A stretch of DNA of 13,424 nt from UBA4615 sp044371545 (lineage in GTDB: Bacteria > Pseudomonadota > Gammaproteobacteria > Burkholderiales > Burkholderiaceae_E): contig JBILTM010000147.1 of assembly GCA_044371545.1 (NCBI GenBank), positions 1-13,424 of the forward strand. Reading direction: 5' to 3'. A program made the translations under genes and the position numbers. Within the stretch, counting starts at the first letter, position 1, and the number at the start of each line of letters is the position of its first letter. The notes under the pieces are model-generated. The model did not search any database. It saw only the letters and a program-made list of their open reading frames with translations, and was not told the DNA's origin. Shown piece by piece: positions 8,601 to 13,205 of this stretch.

Positions 8601-9149
8601 CCGGTTCTCGGTCTCGCGGCGGCGCTCCTTGTACTTCGAGACGCCGGCCGCCTCCTCGAGGAAGACCCGCAGCTCCTCGGGCTTGGCCTCGATGATCCGC
8701 GACACCGTGCCCTGCCCGATGATCGCGTAGGCGCGCGGACCGAGGCCGGTGCCGAGGAACATGTCGTGCACGTCCTTGCGCCGGACCACCTGGTTGTTGA
8801 TCAGGTAGGTCGACTGCCCGTCGCGGCTCAGCACCCGCTTGACCGAGATCTCGGCGTAGCCCGCCCACGCGCCGCCGAGCCGCGACGACGCGTTGTCGAA
8901 GATCAGCTCCACGCTAGCGCGCACCGAGGGCTTGCGGTCGGACGAACCGTTGAAGATCACGTCCTGCATCGACTCGCCGCGCAGCTCGGAGGCCTTCGAC
9001 TCGCCGAGCACCCAGCGGACGGCGTCCATGATGTTCGACTTGCCGCAGCCGTTCGGGCCGACCACGCCGACGAGCTGGCTGGGCACCTCGAACGCAGTGA
9101 GGTCGACGAACGACTTGAAGCCGGCGAGCTTGATCTGTTTCAGACGCAC
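5628..9149 (-). CDS. smc: Chromosome partition/condensation ATPase SMC
   Basis: 1173-residue SMC protein, the ATPase core of the condensin-like complex (normally with ScpA/ScpB, not in this window) that organises and segregates the chromosome. Parts in order: N-terminal head with Walker A GPNGCGKSN (residues 31-39) and Q-loop IIGQGTVSRII (143-153); coiled coil about 165-500; globular hinge about 515-655; returning coiled coil about 660-1010; C-terminal head with signature LSGGEKAL (1074-1081), Walker B FCLLDEVD (1098-1105) and FITHNK with His1134. The frame is open upstream to 9500, but homology begins at RLKQIKLAGFKSFVD, so the GTG at 9149-9147 is chosen. It has AGGG about 8 nt upstream and gives the normal family length. 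It heads the minus-strand gene block, with a candidate promoter at 9280-9288. Confidence 0.97.
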   Translation of the reverse strand: MRLKQIKLAGFKSFVDLTAFEVPSQLVGVVGPNGCGKSNIMDAVRWVLGESKASELRGESMQDVIFNGSSDRKPSVRASVELIFDNASSRLGGAWAGYAEISVKRVLSRDGQSTYLINNQVVRRKDVHDMFLGTGLGPRAYAIIGQGTVSRIIEAKPEELRVFLEEAAGVSKYKERRRETENRLSDTRENLTRVEDILRELGGQIEKLERQAEVAREYRELEAEREGKQRMLWIVRRDEALGEQQKVARQLDEVANAIEAELAKQRSVEAELEHTRAAHYGSSDAVHRAQGAYYEANGEVTRLENQIRFVADSQAQLRERLAGLQAQVEAARERDAAAADGLVRSDEDLAAAEERQAVLAQRLDDAGAGLPAVEEALRDAREALDVSRARAAETAQAIQVAATRQRGIEEALRGLGDREARLRDELGRLGEAPQAQLDALRERLAEAEAVEEAAGERVAEGEARWGELDARRAPAQDALREALAKVAQVDARIAALRQIQERVRTEGKTAPWLKQHGLDGMKRLWQRLRIEPGWEAAVEAVLRERVQALEVGRIDPLAGLLDERPPAKVGFYATAPRAPAEPGPVPAGLAALSSQVHTPDPQVRALLDDWLHGSWCADSAAQALAGRDVLPLGGQYVLRSGHAVGRFGVQLYALDAEQDGVLARQQELENLTREHRALELIADEARATAARTEAAAGEARTTVAADRDALSQAVRAAAALRLDTERCAQQVQRASADRARLDADLAEVEGQLAERGRALEEEAARFESLDLELAERQEDVESRRVAWEDADAALGTARDRQRELEREEREAAFSVREIEARRQSLREQIDQARIAIEQGLGESEALNTRLAELSDEAARAGLQDALDARVRAERALAEVRAQLDALTARMRELDEARLGHERAQEPLRARLTELQLKEQAARIGAEQFAEQLAQAEVDEAEVRARFEQAPRPSWLQGEVTRLSNAIAALGAVNLAALDELTASRERRDFLDAQSKDLNEAITTLEDAIRRIDRETRSLLQETFDTVNTHFGTLFPELFGGGEARLVLTGEEILDSGVTVVAQPPGKRNQSVHLLSGGEKALTAIALVFALFQLNPAPFCLLDEVDAPLDDANTERYCAMVRRMADQTQFLFITHNKIAMELAQQLVGVTMQERGVSRIVAVDLEAAAGFAEAA

Positions 9150-9278
9150 GGGAAATGCCCTGGCTACCCTCGGCAGGAGGGGTCGATCGGATCGTCGGTG
9201 ACGGGACCGGACGCGGGGCCCGCGGGGCGGGCGGCGGCGGCGTCCACGGGTGGCGCGGGCATGGTGCCGGGCCACGCC

Positions 9279-9284
9279 TATAAT
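9279..9284 (+). promoter_or_regulatory. Candidate -10 element (perfect TATAAT) toward queF
   Basis: A perfect TATAAT sits in very GC-rich DNA. The best -35 at 17-nt spacing is CGGGCA (9256-9261), only 3 of 6 matches, so an activator or divergent use of the smc promoter is possible. The start site would be near 9291. No other AT-rich sequence occurs between here and the queF start, so this is the best queF promoter candidate, though a terminator lies in between. Confidence 0.5.
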
Positions 9285-9288
9285 ACCA
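9280..9288 (-). promoter_or_regulatory. Candidate extended -10 promoter for smc
   Basis: On the minus strand, 9288 to 9280 reads TGGTATTAT, which matches the extended -10 pattern TGnTATAAT with one mismatch. No good -35 hexamer is seen upstream, as extended -10 promoters can allow. Transcription would begin near 9273 and give an smc leader of about 120 nt. It is the only AT-rich element on this side. Not experimentally supported. Confidence 0.45.
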
Positions 9289-9290
9289 CC

Positions 9291-9384
9291 CCAGCTCCGG
9301 CGGCCCCGCTGGCGCCGGCCGGCCCCTGGCCTGCCGCGCGCGGGGGGCCGGGGCAGCCGACCAGGCCCTCGCGGGCCTTTTTTT
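9291..9384 (+). ncRNA. Putative short structured leader or small RNA upstream of queF
   Basis: Between the TATAAT at 9279 and the terminator ending at 9384, a transcript of about 94 nt would form with no possible start codon. Stems visible by eye are CCAGC/GCTGG (9291-9295 with 9308-9312), CCGGCCCC/GGGGCCGG (9319-9326 with 9344-9351) and CTGCC/GGCAG (9331-9335 with 9352-9356). GGCCTG (9328-9333) could also pair with CAGGCC (9362-9367), which would break the terminator stem. This could be an attenuating leader of queF or a free small RNA. No known preQ1 riboswitch pattern was recognised. In DNA this GC-rich, chance pairings are common, so confidence is low. Confidence 0.3.
9363..9384 (+). terminator. 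Intrinsic terminator upstream of queF
   Basis: AGGCCC (9363-9368) and GGGCCT (9373-9378) form a perfect 6-bp stem with a TCGC loop, directly followed by a T-run (7 Ts, 9378-9384). It works only for plus-strand transcription, since the minus strand has no T-run after the stem. It lies 84 nt before the queF start codon and follows no plus-strand gene in this window, so it must end either a short leader/small RNA or stray divergent transcripts. Confidence 0.82.
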
Positions 9385-9458
9385 CGTGCCTCACGCGTCC
9401 CCGTGCCGGACGCACCGCGGACGCCGCGCGCCCCCACCGGCCCGCGCGCCGACGCCCC

Positions 9459-9462
9459 GGAG
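9459..9462 (+). promoter_or_regulatory. Ribosome-binding site of queF
   Basis: GGAG lies 6 nt before the ATG at 9469. It supports this start over the upstream continuation of the open frame (to 9250), which lacks family similarity. Confidence 0.75.
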
Positions 9463-9468
9463 ACCCCG

Positions 9469-9888
9469 ATGCCCAGCGCACCGTCCAAGCAGCTCGACAC
9501 CTTCCCGAATCCCTCCCCCGGTCGCGACTATCTCGTCCACATCGAGGTCCCCGAGTTCACCTGCCTGTGCCCGCTGACCGGCCAGCCCGACTTCGCGACG
9601 ATCGTCATCGACTACGTGCCCGACCGGAAGAACCTCGAGCTGAAGGCTCTGAAGCTGTACATGTGGTCGTTCAGGGACGAGGGCGCGTTCCACGAGGCGG
9701 TCACCAACCGCATCCTCGACGAGCTGGCCGCGGCCACGAAGCCGCGCTTCATGCGGCTGACCGCACGCTGGTACGTGCGCGGCGGCATCTTCACGACGGT
9801 GATCGCCGAGCACCGCAAGCGCGGCTGGACCCAGGCCCCGCGCGTCGACCTCGGCAGCTTCCCGGTCGAGTCGAGCACCCGCGGATGA
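9469..9888 (+). CDS. queF: NADPH-dependent 7-cyano-7-deazaguanine (preQ0) reductase
   Basis: Reduces the nitrile of preQ0 to the amine of preQ1 with NADPH, a step in queuosine tRNA modification. The 139-residue protein is of the short, single-domain (YkvM-like) type. Key residues are in place: the catalytic Cys34 in FTCLCPLTGQPDFATI (31-46) with Asp41 seven residues later, the QueF motif ELKALKLY (57-64), and FHE (74-76) with Glu76, matching the Cys55/Asp62/Glu97 spacing of the Bacillus enzyme. An extra cysteine (Cys32) sits two residues before the nucleophile. The start at 9469 has a GGAG ribosome-binding site. It is first in the plus-strand block and is preceded by a terminator, so its transcription may be controlled by readthrough. 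dapC follows 43 nt later. Other queuosine genes are not in the window. Confidence 0.96.
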   Translation: MPSAPSKQLDTFPNPSPGRDYLVHIEVPEFTCLCPLTGQPDFATIVIDYVPDRKNLELKALKLYMWSFRDEGAFHEAVTNRILDELAAATKPRFMRLTARWYVRGGIFTTVIAEHRKRGWTQAPRVDLGSFPVESSTRG

Positions 9889-9899
9889 ACGCCGACAGA

Positions 9900-9918
9900 A
9901 CCGTTATGATTCAACGGT
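9900..9918 (+). promoter_or_regulatory. Inverted repeat and -10-like element before dapC
   Basis: ACCGTT (9900-9905) and AACGGT (9913-9918) form a 6-bp inverted repeat with a 7-nt loop in the short queF-dapC gap. TATGAT (9905-9910), a 5/6 match to a -10 element, lies within it. No convincing -35 is present. It could be an operator over a dapC promoter, a weak RNA hairpin, or chance. Confidence 0.3.
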
Positions 9919-9920
9919 CT

Positions 9921-9924
9921 GGAG
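9921..9924 (+). promoter_or_regulatory. Ribosome-binding site that fixes the TTG start of dapC
   Basis: GGAG is followed 7 nt later by TTG at 9932. The next in-frame ATG (10030) would remove about 33 conserved residues, so TTG with this site is the best start. Confidence 0.75.
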
Positions 9925-9931
9925 ACGAATC

Positions 9932-11185
9932 TTGAACCGATTTCTCGATTCCCTGCAGCCGTATCCGTTCGAGCGGCTGCGCGCGCTGCTGAAGGGCGTC
10001 GAGCCCGCCGCGCACCTCGCGCCGATCTCGATGTCGATCGGCGAGCCGAAGCACGCCGCCCCGCAACGGGTGCGCGACGCGATGGTCGCGGCGCTCGACG
10101 GCCTGTCCTCGTACCCGCCGACCGCCGGCGGCGCGCCGCTTCGCGAGGCGATCGCCGCGTGGCTGCAGCGCCGCTACGGGCTGCCGCGGATCGACCCGGC
10201 GACCCAGGTCCTGCCGGTCAACGGGTCGAAGGAGGCGCTGTTCTCGATCGCCCAGCTGGTGGTCGACGCCCGCCCCGGCGCGCCCCGTCCGGCGGTGGTG
10301 CTGCCGGACCCGTGCTACCAGGTCTACGAGGGCGCGGCGCTGCTGGCCGGCGCCGAGGCCGTCTACCTCGAGCAGTCTGAGGCGAACGGCTTCGCGCTCG
10401 ACTGGGACGCGATCCCCGAGGCGACCTGGGCCCGGGTACAGCTCGTCTACGTCTGCTCGCCCGGCAACCCGACCGGCACCGTGGTCACCCGCGCGCAGTG
10501 GGCACGGCTCTTCGAGCTGTCGGCCCGCCATGGCTTCGTGATCGCCTCCGACGAGTGCTACTCCGAGATCTACGCGGACGAGGCCGCGCCGCCCGAGGGC
10601 GCCCTCGCGGCGGCGCACGCGCTCGGCCTGCACGGCTTCGACCGCCTGCTGGTGTTCTCCAGCCTGTCGAAGCGCTCGAGCGTGCCCGGGCTGCGCTCGG
10701 GCTTCGTGGCCGGCGACGCGGCGCTGATCGCCCGCTACCTGCTGCTGCGCTCGTACAACGGCGGGGCGATGAGCGCCACCGTGCAGGCCGCGTCGCTCGC
10801 CGCCTGGACCGACGAGGCGCACGTCGTCGAGAACCGGCGCCTGTACCGCGAGAAGTTCGACGCGGTGCTGCCGCGGGTGGACGGGGTGCTGCGCGTGCGC
10901 CGGCCGGAGGGCGGCTTCTTCCTGTGGGCCGGCGTCCCCGGCGGCGACGATGCCGCGTTCGCCCGCGACCTCCACGCCCAATATAATGTGCTCGTGCTGC
11001 CGGGCAGCTTTCTCGCCCGCGGCGCGTCCGGTCGCAATCCGGGGGCCGGCTTCGTGCGGCTCGCGCTCGTCGACGGCCTCGCCGCCTGCGTCGAGGCGGC
11101 GGACCGCATCCGGGCCTTCGCCGGCCCGTCCGGCGCCCTGTCGTCCCCTTCCCTCCAAGCCTCGCGACCCACCCACACACGATGA
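9932..11185 (+). CDS. dapC: Succinyldiaminopimelate (N-succinyl-L,L-DAP) aminotransferase
   Basis: PLP-dependent class I/II aminotransferase that converts N-succinyl-2-amino-6-ketopimelate to N-succinyl-LL-diaminopimelate with glutamate, in lysine and peptidoglycan precursor synthesis. In the 417-residue protein: NGSKEAL (97-103) of the cofactor phosphate site, SPGNPTG (176-182), DECYSEIY (207-214) with Asp207 and Tyr210, Schiff-base lysine Lys247 in SLSKRSSVPGLRSGF, and GFVRLAL (373-379) with the carboxylate-binding Arg376. The start MNRFLDSLQPYPFERLR uses TTG. The next gene is dapD, the preceding step of the same pathway, overlapping by 4 nt (ATGA), which makes DapC far more likely than a general aspartate-type aminotransferase. 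The last 20 or so residues (Ser/Pro/Thr-rich) look like a non-conserved tail. Confidence 0.94.
   Translation: MNRFLDSLQPYPFERLRALLKGVEPAAHLAPISMSIGEPKHAAPQRVRDAMVAALDGLSSYPPTAGGAPLREAIAAWLQRRYGLPRIDPATQVLPVNGSKEALFSIAQLVVDARPGAPRPAVVLPDPCYQVYEGAALLAGAEAVYLEQSEANGFALDWDAIPEATWARVQLVYVCSPGNPTGTVVTRAQWARLFELSARHGFVIASDECYSEIYADEAAPPEGALAAAHALGLHGFDRLLVFSSLSKRSSVPGLRSGFVAGDAALIARYLLLRSYNGGAMSATVQAASLAAWTDEAHVVENRRLYREKFDAVLPRVDGVLRVRRPEGGFFLWAGVPGGDDAAFARDLHAQYNVLVLPGSFLARGASGRNPGAGFVRLALVDGLAACVEAADRIRAFAGPSGALSSPSLQASRPTHTR
10982..10987 (+). promoter_or_regulatory. Possible internal -10 (TATAAT) within dapC, upstream of dapD
   Basis: Codons 351-352 (TAT AAT), after CAA at 350, make a perfect TATAAT about 195 nt before dapD. 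Choosing three A/T-ended codons in a row is unusual in this gene. The -35 at 17-nt spacing (TCGCCC) matches only 3 of 6. It may be an internal promoter or coincidence. Confidence 0.2.
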
Positions 11186-11994
11186 CCCTCCAGAGCACGA
11201 TCGAACAGGCCTGGGACCAGCGCGCCGAGCTGAGCCCGTCCACCGCCCCCGCAGCCGTCCGCGAAGCGGTCGGGCACGTGATCGCCGAGTTGAACGCCGG
11301 GCGGCTGCGGGTCGCCGAGAAGCAGGCCGTCGACTGGGTCGTCCACCAGTGGATCAAGAAGGCGGTGCTGCTGTCGTTCAGGCTCGAGGACAACCGCCCG
11401 ATCGAGTCCGGCGGGCTTCGCTTCTACGACAAGGTGCCGACCAAGTTCGAGGGCTTCACCGCGCAGGACTTCGCCGCCGGCGGCTATCGCGTGGTCCCGC
11501 CGGCGGTCGCCCGCCGCGGCAGCTTCATCGGCCGCAACGTCGTGCTGATGCCGTCGTACGTCAACATCGGCGCGTACGTGGACGAAGGCACGATGGTCGA
11601 CACCTGGGCCACCGTCGGATCGTGCGCGCAGATCGGCAAGAACGTGCACCTGTCCGGCGGGGTCGGGATCGGCGGCGTGCTCGAGCCGCTGCAGGCCAAC
11701 CCGACGATCATCGAGGACAACTGCTTCGTCGGCGCGCGCTCCGAGGTGGTCGAGGGCGTGATCGTCGAGGAGAACTCGGTGCTCGGCATGGGCGTGTTCA
11801 TCGGCCAGAGCACCAAGATCTTCAACCGGGAGACCGGCGAGATCACCTACGGCCGGGTCCCGGCCGGGTCGGTCGTGGTGGCGGGCTCGCTGCCTTCGGC
11901 CGGATGCAACCTGTACTGCGCGGTCATCGTGAAGCGGGTCGACGCCAAGACCCGTGCGAAGACCGGCATCAACGAACTGCTGCGCGGCGACTGA
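11182..11994 (+). CDS. dapD: Tetrahydrodipicolinate N-succinyltransferase
   Basis: Transfers succinyl from succinyl-CoA to 2,3,4,5-tetrahydrodipicolinate, committing the succinylase route to meso-DAP and lysine. The 270 residues match the usual length. The N-terminal helical domain (1-100) contains QWIKKAVLLSFRL (56-68). A left-handed beta-helix of hexapeptide repeats follows (about 105-240), including NVVLMPSYVNIGAYVDEGTMVD (119-140), TWATVGSCAQIGKNVHLSGG (141-160) and IIEDNCFVGARSEVVEGVIV (176-195). It ends TGINELLRGD, typical of the family. The start ATG overlaps the dapC TGA (ATGA), and no clear Shine-Dalgarno precedes it, so reinitiation from dapC is the likely mode of translation. Function is secure. 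Confidence 0.97.
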   Translation: MTLQSTIEQAWDQRAELSPSTAPAAVREAVGHVIAELNAGRLRVAEKQAVDWVVHQWIKKAVLLSFRLEDNRPIESGGLRFYDKVPTKFEGFTAQDFAAGGYRVVPPAVARRGSFIGRNVVLMPSYVNIGAYVDEGTMVDTWATVGSCAQIGKNVHLSGGVGIGGVLEPLQANPTIIEDNCFVGARSEVVEGVIVEENSVLGMGVFIGQSTKIFNRETGEITYGRVPAGSVVVAGSLPSAGCNLYCAVIVKRVDAKTRAKTGINELLRGD

Positions 11995-12011
11995 GCTCGC
12001 GCCGCGCGAGC
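11995..12011 (+). other. 7-bp hairpin directly after dapD
   Basis: GCTCGCG (11995-12001) and CGCGAGC (12005-12011) pair perfectly around a 3-nt loop, beginning on the base after the dapD stop. There is no T-run, so it is not a standard terminator. It may protect the dap message or lower expression of the pilus ATPase downstream. Confidence 0.4.
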
Positions 12012-12016
12012 GCTCC

Positions 12017-12023
12017 GGAGAGG
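12017..12023 (+). promoter_or_regulatory. Ribosome-binding site of the PilU-like gene
   Basis: GGAGAGG ends 9 nt before ATG 12033 and 15 nt before the second in-frame ATG at 12039, favouring the first start although either is possible. The long open frame upstream (to 10950) overlaps dapC and dapD and is not coding. Confidence 0.65.
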
Positions 12024-12032
12024 CACCGACCG

Positions 12033-13205
12033 ATGGCGATGGAACGACTGCTGGCGCTGATGGCCGATAAGCAGGCCTCGGACCTGTTCATCGCGGCCGG
12101 CACGGCGGTGCAGATCAAGATCAACGGCACGACGGTGCCGATCAACCAGCAGCGGCTCGACCCGACGACGATCGAGTCGCTGCTGCGCGAGGTGCTGACC
12201 GATCGGCAGTGGGCGCAGTTCGAGCACGACAACGAGCTCAACTTCGGCTATGGCCTGCGCAACGTCGGCAGCTTCCGCTTCTCGCTGTTCAAGCAGCGCG
12301 GCACCGCGGCCGCGGTCGTGCGCTACATCCCGGGCGACGTTCCGCAGTTCGAGTCTCTGAGCCTGCCGCCGGTGCTCTCCGAGCTGATCATGGAGAAGCG
12401 CGGCCTGCTGCTCGTCGTGGGCTCGACCGGCTCGGGCAAGACGACGACGCTCGCCTCGCTGCTCGACCACCGCAACACCCACCGCAGCGGCCACATCCTG
12501 ACGCTCGAGGACCCGATCGAGTTCACGTTCCTGCACAAGCGCTCGGTGGTCAACCAGCGCCAGATCGGGACCGACGCGGTCTCGCTCGGGATCGCGCTGA
12601 AGAACGCGCTGCGCCAGGCGCCCGACTGCCTGATGATCGGCGAGATCCGCGACGTCGAGACGATGAGCGCCGCGATCGCTTACGCGCAATCGGGCCACCT
12701 CGTGCTCTCGACGCTGCACGCGAACAACGCCGCTCACGCGCTGAACCGGATCGTCGGCTTCTACACGCCGGAGAACCGGCGCACGCTGCTGTCGGACCTC
12801 GCGGCGACGCTGCGCTGCGTGGTCTCGCAGCGCCTGATCCGCTCGGCCTCCGGCGGGCGGCTGCCGGCGGTCGAGATCCTGCTGAACACCACCTTCGTCT
12901 CCGAGCTGATCGAGCAGGGGCGCCTGTCCGAGATCAAGGAGGCGATGGAGAAGAGCATGGCGCCCGGCTCGCAGACCTTCGAGCGCGCGCTGGTCGACCT
13001 GGTCCGCACGAAGAAGGTCACCAAGGAGGATGCGCTCGCGCAGTCCGACTCGCCGACCAACCTGCTCTGGCTGCTCGAGAACACCGAGGACACCGGCCCC
13101 AATGCCGCGCCGCCGCCGCTGCGCGGGCCCGAGCTGCCCTCGGCGGCCGACGGCCAGAAGGCGACCGAAGGGCCGACCTTCTCCGAATTCATGCTGAACA
13201 TCTGA
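12033..13205 (+). CDS. pilU: PilT/PilU-family type IV pilus ATPase, PilU-like
   Basis: 390-residue cytoplasmic hexameric ATPase expected to assist retraction of type IV pili (twitching). Visible: N-terminal PAS-like domain (about 1-100, MERLLALMADKQASDLFIAAG), Walker A GSTGSGKT (130-137), Asp box ILTLEDPIEF (155-164), Walker B CLMIGEIRD (199-207, catalytic Glu204) and His box STLHANN (226-232). Where PilT carries AIRNLIRE, this has FVSELIEQGRLSEIKEAMEKS (288-308), and with the overall pattern of the C-terminal half this favours PilU or another accessory PilT paralogue. Walker A is closer to PilT in form. A Pro-rich linker (about 355-380) leads to a short end, FSEFMLNI. It sits 38 nt after dapD and overlaps the next gene by 1 nt, with no pilT or other pilus gene in view. 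Exact paralogue is uncertain. Confidence 0.88.
   Translation: MAMERLLALMADKQASDLFIAAGTAVQIKINGTTVPINQQRLDPTTIESLLREVLTDRQWAQFEHDNELNFGYGLRNVGSFRFSLFKQRGTAAAVVRYIPGDVPQFESLSLPPVLSELIMEKRGLLLVVGSTGSGKTTTLASLLDHRNTHRSGHILTLEDPIEFTFLHKRSVVNQRQIGTDAVSLGIALKNALRQAPDCLMIGEIRDVETMSAAIAYAQSGHLVLSTLHANNAAHALNRIVGFYTPENRRTLLSDLAATLRCVVSQRLIRSASGGRLPAVEILLNTTFVSELIEQGRLSEIKEAMEKSMAPGSQTFERALVDLVRTKKVTKEDALAQSDSPTNLLWLLENTEDTGPNAAPPPLRGPELPSAADGQKATEGPTFSEFMLNI

Larger units (their letters stand above)
9150..9468. other. Divergent smc-queF intergenic region
   Basis: These 319 bases separate the two opposite gene blocks. GC content is extreme except for one AT island at 9279-9285. No start codon with a ribosome-binding site leads to a credible protein. 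The plus strand from 9285 to 9384 contains no ATG, GTG or TTG. The region holds the candidate back-to-back -10 elements, a strong plus-strand terminator, and clustered G-runs (9203-9231, plus strand). No tRNA, CRISPR or insertion-sequence end was seen. Confidence 0.85.

Noticed and set aside
6677..8695. Open frame of 672 codons on the plus strand within smc
   Set aside because: Extremely Arg/Pro/Ala-rich, low-complexity translation of GC-rich antisense sequence.
5629..8868. In-frame upstream extension of zipA through smc (single 1488-codon frame)
   Set aside because: The extension is smc in the wrong frame. ZipA homology and a GGAGG site place the start at 5628.
9285..9384. Known small RNAs or riboswitches (4.5S RNA, 6S RNA, preQ1 riboswitch)
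   Set aside because: The conserved GGAAGCAGCC-type loop of SRP RNA is absent, the length is too short for 6S RNA, and no A-rich preQ1-I tail or aptamer pattern is visible.
7125..9935. Open frame of 936 codons on the plus strand opposite smc, running into queF
   Set aside because: Shadow of smc coding. It overlaps queF in another frame and shows no family similarity.
9911..11176. Minus-strand open frame of 421 codons opposite dapC
   Set aside because: Antisense shadow of a well-supported aminotransferase.
10950..12032. N-terminal extension of the PilU-like frame across dapC and dapD
   Set aside because: Translation is Arg-rich and out of frame with dapC/dapD. PilU homology starts at the ATG at 12033, which has its own ribosome-binding site.
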